Shown here piece by piece: positions 50,301 through 62,100 of a DNA stretch of 64,000 nucleotides (within the stretch, counting starts at the first letter, position 1; each line of letters starts with the position of its first letter). A model generated the notes under the pieces. That model ran no database searches and had not been told where the DNA came from. It saw only the letters and a program-made list of their open reading frames with translations. This DNA is from Sclerurus mexicanus (Eukaryota; Chordata; Aves; Passeriformes; Furnariidae): contig VWZF01001805.1 of NCBI GenBank assembly GCA_013396755.1, forward strand, positions 62,001-126,000, given 5' to 3'. The translations under genes and the position numbers were made by a program.

Positions 50301-53300
50301 ACTGCCAAACCCAAGGTTGCCTGAGGAGGTTGTAACTGCACACACCATCAGCTCCTTCCCTGCCAGGGTCTGCTATCACCCCTCCCCAGTTAGCAGTAGG
50401 CTGAGCTCAAGAGGAGCTTGTGGCCACACACAGAGGTAGCACATGCCACGTACCCCTTTCCAGCCACAAACAAGAGCAGCCAAGCTATGATGGAGCCAGC
50501 CTGATCACAGAGGGGGACGGCTCAGGAGAATTGTCTGATGGAGCCATGAAACTGTCCCAACACTGCTGGCCAAACAGTCTAGCAGGGATAGGCCAGATGA
50601 GTTAAGTAGGCAGCCACAGTTCCACATCATATAGTCTCCCAGGACTTCTCAGTCACACTCCCTTGGGAGTCTGGTTCACCAATATGAAATTCCACACCTC
50701 TACCTCACCTCTTTGCCACATCATTAGCTACGCCCCTTAATGCTTTCCATCAGTGGTGATGTTACTCATATTGCAGTACCCAGCTGCCTCCCACAACCCC
50801 CCACAGCTCTTCCCTTCCAAGCTCTCTTACGAAGACCCTCAGGCACTATTTTCTAAAGAAACCAACAGCCTTTCTGCCATTCCAAGTCCTGCCCTTTGCA
50901 TCTTCCAGCAGACCTAGGTCTGGGTTGCACAGATGCATTTTCTTCACCCAGGGAGATGATTCTCCCTGGGAGAGGTGAACATGACCCTCAAACCTCTGCA
51001 AAAGCCACCATTCAAGCAATGTCCTGCTTCCTCTGAAATCAATACTGAAACTTCCCTGACACCAGATGGGCCAAGACATGGCACTGTGCCAAAGCACGAT
51101 TCCCCAGCCAGACATTTAATTCATTACATTTCTGTTTCTCCTTCATTCAGAAGAGCAGGTCTCAGTTACTGCCCTACAAGGTTCCCTACCCTGTATTTGC
51201 TATTAACTGTTTTAAGCAACTGTGACAGCTCAGGAAGAGGGCGATTCTCATTGGTTTTAGTACACATAACCTGACCATAAGGTCTTTATTGGATTCAACT
51301 GAAAGATCATGTTAACCAATGATTGAATTACTGATAACTAGAGGGCACTGCAATAAAAACAAGAACATTCCTGGGCTCCCACCACAACACATGGCACCAT
51401 TCATACTAAAGCACCTGCCAGCTTTGGGAAGCGCAAAGTGCACTCTACTGACTGCTAAAAATGCAGCCAGGTCTGAGGCCATACCTGCTTCCCTTTTTGC
51501 AGTATAACGCAGGGAGACTTACTGCAGGAAGTCATACTCCAGCTGATTGAAACTGCAGGGATTTCAAAGAGACAAAATACAATTACTGGTACTGGAATAG
51601 AGCCAGCTAGGGGCTAATATACTAATCTCCCAGAGAAGCTAGAGAAGTTACTATCTCTGACTCCAAGACTGGTCCACACACACAAAAGAAATTATTGTCC
51701 AAAGAGAGATCCAGGGTAGAAAAGTTGTTAAGTCTCATTATGGTTGGAGTTTGCTTTAGGTAGAGACCGGGCATCAAGCACTACACCTGCTCCCCAAATA
51801 GCCTGATACCTTCTTCCTGCTCAGCACAGGACTGCAATAAAGCTAGAATAAACCATCCTCAGCCAAACACAGTCAGTCAGGGATAGCTACACCACAATAA
51901 CACTATGCAGAGAGAAACCCTCCTGTCACGGGTCAGCCTTTGCCAGCAATGTCTTGACCGAGATGGGTTGTCCCAAGATAGATCACCCAGTGTGTCACTG
52001 CACACTAAACCAGGGCATAAACAAGAGGCATCCCAGGAGCTGAGCTCGGCAGGCGGCTGCTCAGCACTAAGCTGCTTATGTAGACAGTCTTTACCAGGTG
52101 CTTCATTTCATTAATGCTTGGGTTGAAGATGGTATTAAGAACTCCAGATTTGCTGTCAGTCTGGATGAAGAGGCAGCAGATTTCTGTAAAGCTGAAAGAT
52201 ACTGGGATCTCTCGGGCCAGAAGCAAGTAACTCTTCGTGGAAGGAAGTGAATCTCACTAGCAGAGAAGATGGAAAGTATTTTTTCCATTAGCTGGTCAGA
52301 AAACTTACTTTTCTTTGAATACTATCCTTCTAAGTTGTCTGTCCTGCTACTCCCCATCCTAGCTCTCCTGAGAATCCCTTCTGCTAATTACTATGAATAA
52401 TTAAAAGATTACAATTTCCTCCCCAACCCCCCGAAGTGCCACATGCTGTCCGAGTGAATCGCCAATCTATAAGGCTAGATTTGATTGCTCCCAGCACAGT
52501 CATGTCTTGGTCTTCAAGCACCTTGGAGCTGAAAGCAGACCCTGACTGTAATGAAGTGCACTTCATGCCAGCCCTCCATCACACTGAAAGACACACTTCA
52601 ATCCTTGGAGGCTCAGCTCTTGGGCAGGGGAGGACAGGAACTAAGTGGCCTCACCCACTACAAATTCACAAGTCTTGCATTAGTTTTCAGGAGCCCACAC
52701 TCTCCAGAAATTGATGATTAGGCTACCTCAATCTAGAGCCTTCACTGAAAGAGGAGCACATGGGGCAGTGCATTCTGACCAAAACAAAGGAGAATACTAA
52801 GAGGTGCAAACCAGTGAGCACTCCAGAATGGATAGACCTTCACACAGCTCTTTCACTAAAAATCAGAGACTCAAAAAGAGACCTACAGTCCTGATGACTC
52901 CCATCTTCTAGCCCTAAAGCTAGATGAGATGTTGCATTTGTTGCCCAGGACATCCAGTGTGACAGTAGGAAACATGGGGGACTGGAAGCCTCCAGGCAAA
53001 ACAAGATGAGAAGGTGGGAAGAAAGGAAAGATAGCAAGGGCCAGATGTGAGTCCCTGCAGGTTCACCATCTTCAGAGTTGATCTGTCATTCAGACCAATT
53101 TACTACCAAAGGTGAAGCAAAGTAGCCAAACCCAAACTACAACCTGAGAAGCTTCTGGGTTCCCTGGAAGCCTAAAGGGATGCAGAAGTCACAGGTTCAC
53201 AGCTCCACTGACTTGCCTTTTGGCCGAAGTACAAGTCACACACTGCTTCTTTCCACAAGGATATGGCATCCACATTCCCACCAGACCTAATCCATCTCTT

Positions 53301-56128
53301 CCACATGTGGCTCCACTGGGTAGCAGCTGTGCATGGGGTAGCACATATGCAAGTGCACACTTCTGTGCACCCTCAGACAGAATGAGACAAATGTCAGAGC
53401 CATTCCACAGGCTGGTGCTCACTGGTGTCAATATAGATTCCCTGTTCCGTAGCTTAAATCAGCAAAAGCACATTATTCAGGAGTACTAGAGCCCCAGGCT
53501 GAGCTGTGCTTTGCCAGTGGGGGTTTGTTCTCACTTTCTAATGGACAAACAGGTGGCCCTATATGCCACATGTTTTCCAGAAATATTTTTAAAGGACATT
53601 TGAGTGCACTAAAAAAAAGGCAGCAGCTGCAGATTGTTATTAGTTTTTAGCTCTTGCAGCCTCAAAGTCACACAAAGGCAGGGGAGTCTCCCCACATAGA
53701 CTTTAGAAAGACATTAAAAAAGGAGAGATTACTAATACAGCTTTGAAACAGCAGGAGATCTGGCCTATCTGCAAGACCACCAGCAGTTCCAAGCCCAATA
53801 TCTTTACACCAAACACAGAAAGAAACCAGCACAGGTTTCCTTTCATAGCAAGGAATTTTCTCTCCAGTAGTAAAACAATCCTGTTTTGTGCCTTGATTGA
53901 TGCAGTGTCACCATTGTGTGCCTGCGACAGAGCTACCAACTATGCCAAGCTACACTTCACAGAAACAAGTCTCACATAAGGAAAACTTATACCATAAACT
54001 TTTTTCCTTAAACAGCAGCTGCTTAAAACTGTAATGGATTTATACATTGAATATAACCTAACAGATGTCATCACACAGTTCCACAAGGTATCACATGGCA
54101 TCTGTCACACATGCAGCATGTAAGATCCAATGGTTGTGTGCCTCTCATACAGAGGCTTTGCATGACAGGAGAAGGCTGCCCAATTTAGGGATGCTATTAC
54201 AATATCCTTTATTGTAAAATGACACACAGCAGGTTTCTAATTAAATTTTAAGCAGAAATGTGCTCCCAGCTCTTGAATAATTCAAACTGTTCTATTAACC
54301 AAGGTTCTGAAATGCCATTGAGACATGAGCTCTGGACACAGCAACGGTCAGGGGAAGAAACAGCGCTTGGAGCACAGCAGCAGTTAGCCGGGCAGGGGAT
54401 AGGGCAGGGTGTGCATAAAGGACAGCTGAAAGAGCACATCTGTTCATGGAGGAAAGTACTGCAGGCAAGAACGGAAGGAGAGAGGAGCGTGTTCTGCATG
54501 CAAATGGGGCGAGGCACGTGCAAGAGGCAAGGCTGGGTTCGGTACCCAGTCATCTCGCTCTCAATGCACAAGCACATGCTGTTCTCCAAGTCACGTCCAG
54601 ATCTGTGAGTACATGCAGGTGCCTGCTGGCACACCAATAAAAGCGCCGCTGAGTGCTGCCACTGTGTAAGAGCGGCTGAGCCAGAGCCTGTCCCAGGGAT
54701 GCGCTGGCAGGAATGGGCACCATCCGCCTCCGGCATCCCTGTGGAGGCAACATCTGCACAGCTGCCCCACAGCCAGGCCTGCAATGCCCCGGGGGCCACA
54801 GAGCCACAGGGCAGCAAAAACGTGGCCAGATAAGTTCAGTGGTAATGTCAGTGAGCAAAGCACTTGGGAGACCTAAGCTGAGATGGCCCTTGTCCCCCAT
54901 AGCATGCACTGTGCCCCAGTGGGTAGCCCCAGCCGTAGCTCTGCAGCAGCCTCAGCCCTGTCACAGAAATAGGAGTGAAGATAAAACAAGACTTCTGCTT
55001 TTGAACTGCAGACCTGCTGAGAAGGAGGCAACAATACAGCCAAGAGAGGAGGGGTAAGGCTGAAGTCTGGCCCTTGAGCTCAACACATAATACATGCCCC
55101 ACATGACACTTAAGAGCAGGAGCATATGAAATAATCTAAAATACTGAAAACCCTACAATGCTCCTCATCCTTCCCCCATCCCTCTCCTAGAGAGGATCTT
55201 AAAGCCAACATGAGCCTCTGTGGGGAGACCACTGAGGGGACTCAAGGGTCTCAAAACAACAGTCCCCAGAGGAAAGCAAGCTCAAATGCTAATGAAAACC
55301 ATTTTGGTCATGACTCCTCAGGAAGTAGCAGGACAGGATAGACAACAGAACTGTCTGTCTTCTCTTGGGCCAAATCCACACTGAAGTCACAGAGTGAGGA
55401 ACCCTGAATCCAACACAGGGAAAACTAGCTTTGATTCAAACCCTAAAATGGCCTTGATCTGAGTCAGGCTCTTGAGACCTCAAAGTTGTGCTCAGTAGAC
55501 AGCAACAGAAAGAAGGAAGAGAGAAGAGAGCATAAAGGGGGGAAGAGAGAAAGGAGGGCATGAGGCAATGGGAAACTAGGTGAAGGCAATACTTTTCCCA
55601 GCTCATAGCAGCTCAGGAATAAAAGCTCTGCTGTAACTTGGTTTCTAAAGCCTGTGCTTTCTCAGGGTTCACTGGGGACACATCAGGCACTGAGGTGAGA
55701 AAATAGAGCTGACGTTTAATCTCAGGCCCTCTTAGCGAGAGTTGTGTCAAAGCAGGAAGACAGATCCCTGCATCCTTCCACCTCCCCAGAGTCCCTGCAG
55801 AGTGGGGAGGAAGAATGGGGTAAAAATAACCTACCTGTTGCCGGTCCCAAGTCCAGGCTGGAGTCATTGAGCTCTCCCCCATCTTCCCAGAAGTACTGCG
55901 GGGGCTGCAAGATCTTGGACTCCTCATTCTCCTCACTGGCAAAGCCTGACCCCGGGGCAGCATGAAGAGAGCCAGGGGCAAGATCCGGCTCTGCAGTCTC
56001 CAGGTTGGTTTGCTCATGGGAATTCACAGCCTCCAGGCGGGACATCATGGCAAACTCCAGCAGGGAAGTTGATGTGAGGCCATCAGCAGTTGGGTCCTCC
56101 GAGGAGGCAAGACAGAGGCACAAGGTCC
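38177..56128 (-). CDS. PODXL2: PODXL2: podocalyxin-like 2 (endoglycan), exons 2-8; first exon not in view
   Basis: Seven exons joined by hand on the minus strand: 56128-55835, 46559-45682, 44685-44611, 41676-41520, 40621-40560, 38916-38737, 38386-38177. Phases match throughout and give 617 residues plus stop; with about 23 residues from the missing exon 1 the protein would be near 640, against 605 remembered for human. Order: signal-peptide end (TLCLCLAS, 1-8), conserved GLTSTSLL, PPQYFW, a Ser/Thr/Pro/Glu-rich mucin region (about 98-390), a Cys-containing domain (VICKDWSNLAGKNYIILNMS to NIDC), a membrane span (about 514-535) and an 82-residue tail with FVENGCHDNPTLDVASDSQS, ending DTHL, a class I PDZ ligand. 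Family knowledge: a CD34-family sialomucin that can act as an L-selectin ligand when tyrosine-sulfated and sialyl-Lewis-x modified. Potential N-glycosylation sites include NDS, NGT, NNT, NMS, NYS and NQT. Confidence 0.95.
38387..38736 (-). other. PODXL2: PODXL2 intron 7
   Basis: A 350-bp phase-0 intron, the shortest of the gene, separating the membrane-span exon from the tail exon. Nothing else seen in it. Confidence 0.92.
38737..38916 (-). CDS. PODXL2: PODXL2 exon 7 (membrane span)
   Basis: One hundred eighty bases, phase 0, 60 residues. IGIQNYSTTTSCQSHSNQT forms the membrane-proximal part with two N-glycosylation sequons; then a hydrophobic span (LFVVLVIIGSICAIIIVLGL) and the stop-transfer NCWQRRLPKMKNM. 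Donor GTGAGT. Confidence 0.97.
38917..40559 (-). other. PODXL2: PODXL2 intron 6
   Basis: A 1.6-kb phase-0 intron with no recognisable repeat or additional exon. Confidence 0.9.
40560..40621 (-). CDS. PODXL2: PODXL2 exon 6
   Basis: Sixty-two bases that complete a Gly codon and encode VIPTKDVLMALGDVKRSLAE, a helix in the extracellular membrane-proximal domain. Acceptor CTTTACAG; donor GTAAGA. Confidence 0.95.
40622..41519 (-). other. PODXL2: PODXL2 intron 5
   Basis: A 0.9-kb phase-1 intron; nothing recognised inside. Confidence 0.9.
41520..41676 (-). CDS. PODXL2: PODXL2 exon 5
   Basis: One hundred fifty-seven bases, 52 residues plus one base. It carries EEFRLERGPQLLALVEDAF, then WLISLSKPNENDKHLLMTL and AGEQ, matching the human juxtamembrane globular segment closely. 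Acceptor TATGGCAG; donor GTAAGT. Confidence 0.96.
41677..44610 (-). other. PODXL2: PODXL2 intron 4
   Basis: A 2.9-kb phase-0 intron. Several 100-140 aa open frames at 41.7-42.8 kb on both strands reflect a slightly GC-richer stretch and match nothing I know. No repeat recognised. Confidence 0.88.
44611..44685 (-). CDS. PODXL2: PODXL2 exon 4
   Basis: Seventy-five bases, phase 0, 25 residues: VICKDWSNLAGKNYIILNMS then DNIDC. The two cysteines probably form a disulfide in the extracellular domain, and NMS is a sequon. This is one of the most conserved pieces of the protein. Donor GTAAGT. Confidence 0.97.
44686..45681 (-). other. PODXL2: PODXL2 intron 3
   Basis: A 1.0-kb phase-0 intron without recognisable features. 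Confidence 0.9.
45682..46559 (-). CDS. PODXL2: PODXL2 exon 3 (mucin-like region)
   Basis: An 878-base exon, phase 1 in and phase 0 out, completing an Asp codon and then 292 codons. It starts YSFPATS and is rich in Ser, Thr, Pro, Glu and Gly, fitting dense O-glycosylation; a short Glu run follows PFSTL. Sequons NGT and NNT are present. It ends EQPWDSAQ, where human reads similarly. The sequence is poorly conserved apart from its ends, as expected for a mucin region. Acceptor CTTTTTAG; donor GTAGCA. Confidence 0.94.
46560..55834 (-). other. PODXL2: PODXL2 intron 2
   Basis: A 9.3-kb phase-1 intron. It contains a CR1 fragment at 49.43 kb and a GC-richer segment at 54.3-55.0 kb with a TATA-like ATAAAAG. 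No further exon is supported. Confidence 0.88.
49429..49537 (-). mobile_element. CR1 LINE 3' end fragment
   Basis: On the plus strand it begins ATCACAGAATCACCAAGG, then TTGGAAGAGACCTTCAAGAT and CCCAAGTGCCACATCCA, the inverted 3' end of an avian CR1. So the element is on the minus strand, same sense as PODXL2. It is older and more diverged than the copy at 33.5 kb. The left boundary is sharp and the right one approximate. Confidence 0.85.
55835..56128 (-). CDS. PODXL2: PODXL2 exon 2
   Basis: Two hundred ninety-four bases: the last two of a Gly, Arg or Trp codon, 97 codons, and one base of the next. It reads TLCLCLAS (signal-peptide end), then GLTSTSLLEF, GSGFASEENEESKILQPPQY and ELNDSSLDLGPAT, a strong match to human endoglycan. 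The acceptor is TTATACAG, and the 5' boundary is chosen because it lines up with the human signal-peptide position. Donor GTAGGT. Confidence 0.92.
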
Positions 56129-59100
56129 CTGTATAATGACAGTAAACCCACATCAGAGATAGGACTGACACCCATTGGGCTTGTCTTCTCCTTGCAGCCT
56201 GCTCTTGTCAAACCAACCTACCCCTCATATGGGCTGTGCTCTCTGCTGAGGAGGAAAATCAGGCTATTGGGGAAACATCCACAACCATGCAGAGGAGCAT
56301 TCACATCCAAGAGTCCTCAGTGGCAAGCAGCCATCCAGTCTGGGGCACCTCTCTTCCTTCATGGGGCACTTATGGTTCACCCTTTCTAAAGTGTTTTTGA
56401 CTCTGAAAGGATGGGGTGTCTTGTTCATCACCCACCCTGGAGAGGAGGTGGAAAGCCTCATACTTCAGCCATGCAACTCTGGCCTTATGAAGACCATTTC
56501 CTATCCAACTGCCCTGATCCACAGCTATATTATATGCAGCAGGACTGATTCAAACCAGTATTATTTACAACTCCAATATAAATCATCTTCTAACTTCATT
56601 TTGCCTTCACAATATTGGTTTTCATACAAAAGGGCTGACCATTAGAGGTAAGAATTAAAATGTGACAACAGCAGACATGTACCTAACACTAAGCAGTGAA
56701 GCAGGCTGCATTTTACACTTTTCTTTTAACATCATACCCTTGTTATTTCCATTTTATCTATTAGAGGGTTTGACTGACACTTCTTGATTCCTAGATGAGA
56801 CTTTAATTGTGATTTGTGTCAAGGTACATTCACATGCATATTGAACTTCAATCAAAATGCAAGAATACAGCACCTGGAACTTGGCTTTATTCAGCCAATA
56901 AATATCATGATAAATACAGAGGCATAAGAAAAAATAAAATTACCAAAACATGTTTTACATTTAAAACAGTTTTGTTAAGCAAGCAAAGGAACTAATTTGA
57001 GTGAACTGAACAATTTGCTTCCCAGCCCTCTGTTCTTCAGCATATCAAAACTAGAAGATCTCATCTTCTCAGAGCTGATTTTTATTCATAGATTAGAATA
57101 AAAAGGGACAAATTTTCTTGCTTTCTCAGCTTGTACTCAGTTTCTCAATTCTTAATGAACTAGTCACTGAACTGAACTAATTGAATAAGCTGAAATGAAG
57201 ACTAATTTGGTATTTTTCTCTGATAACTGATCTTCTAGACAACAGAAATGCAGCAGATCTAATCCATCTGCACTTCAATCAAATATCTGATACAGTGCCT
57301 CATGCAGAATAACAAGAAACAGAAGAAAAGACACCGACTTACAAGAAAACTATATTGGTTATACAAAAAATTAGAGGCTTGTGCTAGAGGGAGGCTATTA
57401 GTGGAATTCCTCGAGGTTTGTCCTTGGATCTGCTGTTTTTTCACACTTTCCTAAGTGACCTTGGAAGAACAATTAGAAACATGATAATGAAATTAGCCAA
57501 GGACACAAAGAGAGGAAACATCCTCACTGCACAGAAAGACTGTAGGTACAGCTATGTGATCTTGAGAATGTGAATAACAGAAATATTATGAAAAGAAATA
57601 GTACAAAGTGGTAAGTCATCCCCTTGAGAACTAGCACAAAACATTTCTGATACAAGATAGGAAACCATCCATTAGAAATGTCTTAAGAGGAGAAACTCCT
57701 GTATTAGAAACAGCTCTGAGATATCACTGGAATGCAGATGTGAAAATCCTTGCAGAGTCCCGAAGTATTATAAACAGAGAGCTTTTACAAAGCACTGCTG
57801 AGACATCACCTGGATGCTGCACACAGATCTGCATACACGTGGCCTGAAATGATTTAAGCAGAGCTGAACTGCCTTCAGGCAAGGGCACAGACTAGGCAAC
57901 CTTCTGAGGTTGCTTCCCACAACTGTGTCCTACAATTCCACATCCCAGAAGGACACATTCAAATCAAGACAAGTGCTAGGACGAGCTATCAGGCAATGGC
58001 AGATGGGTTGGCCCTGACACTTTCACTGAAAAATAGACCTGTTGGCACAAAAAGTTTGGGAATTACTACTCACCTGCCAGACTGATTACTAAACCTCTCC
58101 TGGGAACACTGGAATCCAGAAATGCATTTCTCAAGTCTTCGGCCTGCTCTGACCCTCTCCACTTTCTTTCAGTATTCTCTGAACTGAGCAAAATCCAATA
58201 TTGGTTACCCTTTCCCATATCCACTTGGGCCAGGCTTCAGCACTTCTCAATCTCATTTATTTTGCTCTATTGATCCAAGGCAAGATCAGCTGAGGCTAGT
58301 GCAGCAACAAAGAGGGAACAGCAGAGTATCAAAGGGGAAGGAAGCTATTGCAGCATCACTGAGCCAACTAAAATGCCTCAAGGCAAGCCTGGGGATTTGC
58401 CAGCTCCCTTCAAGCCCTGCACATATAGTGAAGTCCACAGCTGGAAACAAGGGCTCACACCTCCTGTGTGTGAGCACAGATCCAGAGAGACCTGGCCAGG
58501 CAACCCCTGTACCAATTCAGTGGTGCTCAGCAGGCTCCAAGGTGATGATGCCCAGGCTGGGCTTCCCCAGCTGACACAAGACACCTGCAGCACTGAGAGA
58601 AAGCACTGAGCCCTGCACAGCCCACTGGAGAGAACACCTGTCTTGAGGAGCTTACAGCTTAAGCAAACATGACAGAGCAGCAAGAAGGAGAAAAGAAACA
58701 TTATGCTCAAAGTTATCCAGCAAAAGAGAGAAGGATACGGAGAGACCAAGTGGTCCAAGGCCACACAGAATATTTGATATATTTGTGACTGCAACTGACT
58801 GCCTGGATCCTATGTAAGCTCTTTATCCACCCCAGTGCCTGTTTCCCCTGATTCCCATTAGGAGAGATATGGCTGATGTGCCACCTCGACTTTCCAGCCA
58901 CACTACAAAACACATTCTGGGTCTCCCAGACAGCAAGGCAAAGCTTCAAAATGTAACTCTGCACCAGCTCCCAGGCTGGCTCAGGCCTTTATTTCCATCA
59001 GCTACAGCCCATTTGGGCTCCCTCCAGAGCTCAGCCACAGTCCATCCACTACTTCTTAACAGACATCTCACCACAGGTAAACCAGGGCATCCAGAGAGTT

Positions 59101-62100
59101 ATTTCTATCCATGTAGGAAGCTCGGGTGCTGGGAGTTTGTTTACCCTCCTTTAACTCTGAAGTGTTTACCCAATTAAAATCCCCTAAGCCGCATTATCTG
59201 GTTTACTGGGATGCTGTGCTTTCCTCAGCCCAAGATAAAACTACACCCTCTCATCCCTAAGAATGAGTCATGCACAGCCTGAGCAAGGCAGGTTTCTCCT
59301 GGGATGGCTCTGGAGTAACACCCTGGGGCCTAATCCTGGTCTGGGGAAACCTTCTGTGACAGCACCAGCCCAAATGCCACAGGGGTAACAGCACCATCTA
59401 ACCAGGGTACAATCCAGTACGTCTCCAAACAGCATCCTGACACCACTTCATTCATACCATCTACACCAGTAGCAAAAACTCAAAGGATTGGGGTATCAAA
59501 CAGCGACCCCAAGATTTGCCACCTTCCCCCTCTCTTCCAAGAGTCTCATAAAGGAGCACCATGCAGCTGTCAAGTCCAAGGCAAAGAAAGAATCAAAGCA
59601 TGAGCTGAGTTGGGAGGCAGGGGAGCACAGCTGAGAGAGGAAATCTAATGCCTGAGACCTCAGTGGCAGGCCATTTTCCTCCTAGGATGGGGAACAGGGA
59701 TTAGACAACTTCTATCAGCCATCAGTCTCCCAATTTTGTATTCTAAAAGACAGATCAAGAGATAGGAATAAAGAAACACAAATGAATAAAGCTGTGCAAC
59801 TGTAGATGGGAGGGAGCAGGGAACGGAGCCAGGGCTTGCCAGCTGCTTCAATGGGGCGTTTGTCTCTCATTTCTATTTTTGCGGCACCTCTGCGTAACCT
59901 GGAGGAGATGAGGCTCTGCATGCTAAAGAGGGCAGCCAGCCTTCGGGGAAACAGCAGGGATGTGAGCACGGGAGGAAAAACCCTCCCCAGAACAGAGAGA
60001 GGAGGGGCACGAAAGGAGAGAAAGTGGGAGAGGTAGGTGGAGGGGGGAGAGGGAACAAAGGCGCAGAGCACCAAAACCAGCACGGGAGCTCCCACCAGGG
60101 CTGCGAGCTGTGTTGCTGCTACTACTACCCACAGAGGTGACGTGTGGAGGTAACCATGACCTTGCAAAAGATACTTCACCTCTGTCAGGAGCAGAATGGG
60201 GCAATTTCAACAGCAGGGACTAATACTGCAACATTACCTTTCCAAGGCAAATGAAAAAAAGCCTGCCAGAAGGATACACTGATAAAATGAGCTTGCTAGT
60301 TGCTGAACCCACTGACCCCTCAGCAAACAGTTCCAAGTCAAAGTGGAGAAGCTTGCTCTGTTCAGCTCAGCAGAGGATTCAAGAAAACAGCCTCGGACAA
60401 GGAGATGGGGAGTTTTGCTCAACAGCAGGAAAAAATATCTGAGGAAAGATTATATGCCATCTCTCCCAAATTGCTGCAAGTAAGAGCAGTTTTGCAATTC
60501 TAAACAATTCTAAAAGAACCCTGAACTATTTTCTACATTAGCTGACCAAGAATCACTTCACCTCTTTGTCACAACGCAAGCCACCTCTCCACAGGACAGG
60601 GCAGCTGTTTAAAAACTCCCAACTGGTCTATTGAATAGGACTAGAAGTGAAAGAGGAAATAAATTATTTCAGTGTCCAGCTGAAGTGAGAGGAGGGATTT
60701 GGGGAGATGAAGTGGAACCTGGCTGTGATTGGGTTAAAATTTTCTTGCTTTCTAATTAATAACAAGCAAATCTCAATTTTTCTCCAAAGAACACACAAAC
60801 ATCCCTTAAGATGTCATCACATTGTCTTGATCTAGAAGGGTCAGAGCACTCTTCAGTTTACCCAACAGAAGGTTGGTTTTCCCTCTCCTTCCTGAATGTT
60901 GTGGCTACACCACAGTGCCACAGAGGCAGAAGCAGTCTGCTGAAGGGAAGAACACTTGCCTGGAGCACACTACCTGTCCCTCACTACCAACGAGCAGAGC
61001 CTGCGCACCGCACCCAAGCACACTTGCACAATGGGTACCAGGGAGGGGGGTCAGAGCATCTTAGCACTGCCAATGCAGCAGCCGCAGCAATGTCCATCTG
61101 GCTCTGCTACCGTTGACCTTCCTTTCAAGCCCACCCCACACCCAGGAGCTACCCAACAATGTTATTTCCTAGGAGAGCTGGGTCAGGAATGGGTCATTTA
61201 CTGATAATCGGTTAGGACAGAAACACAATGACCAGATGAGGGAAGCATCTGCCAGGGATATTCCCTCCCCCAGACCACCACGCCTGGAAAGGCCGGGGAG
61301 CATGGCCCAAGGGCAGAGAGGAGAAAGGCCCCAGGGCAGAACAGCCAACGGCACAAACCACTTGCAGAACATAACAAAACACAGGGTAATTTAAATAACA
61401 AAAAAGGATCCCAACCATGGCCAGTGGAGGAAGAGAAGAAAATGCTGTTTGACTGAGGGATGTCCAAGCTGATTCCTACACAGTCACCTGGAATCTCTGC
61501 ACACCAGACGCTCAACAGCTTGCACAGGGAGCCACACAGGATGGCTGTATAGCAAATCAAGTCCCTTTGGTGCTAATTCAGACTTACAGACACTACCTAT
61601 GCTGGGACACTCCAGCTAACAGACATCTCCCATTCCAGCTCCCACATGGCCTTACTGCTACTCTCCCACACTGCACTAGACTACTTACACATCCAGCCAT
61701 GTCCCTAATCTCTGAGATCATTACCAATTAGGGCTTCAGAAAACAAGATCAGACTGCCATCCTCCTCCAGTACTGCCAGCAATCAGGTCCCTTACTGAGC
61801 ACCCCTCTGAAACCATCCACCTTCCTGTGGCTCCAGTACATTTTAGAAAGCAATGGGAAGAGCACCTGGGTCTGTGGGGAGTGCACACTTACCAACCTGC
61901 ACCAACAAGAGGGACAAGACACAACTGAAGAAGCCCTTGCAATGGGACAGCTCTTTAAAGGGATGCTGTGCCAGCATCTGAGCTTTTACAGCTCTTTACA
62001 GCAAGCATATTGAGAGAGCTCCAGCACTTGGCTACAGGGAGTGCGTGTCTGCACGTACTGAGTGGGCACTACCTCACAAAGGACTGCCAACATCTGCTCC

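Noticed and set aside
59715..60179. 154-codon minus-strand frame with a hydrophobic N-terminal stretch, considered as PODXL2 exon 1
   Set aside because: The needed phase-1 donor after about 23 residues is absent, the sequence does not resemble the human signal peptide, and CpG density is low for a first exon.
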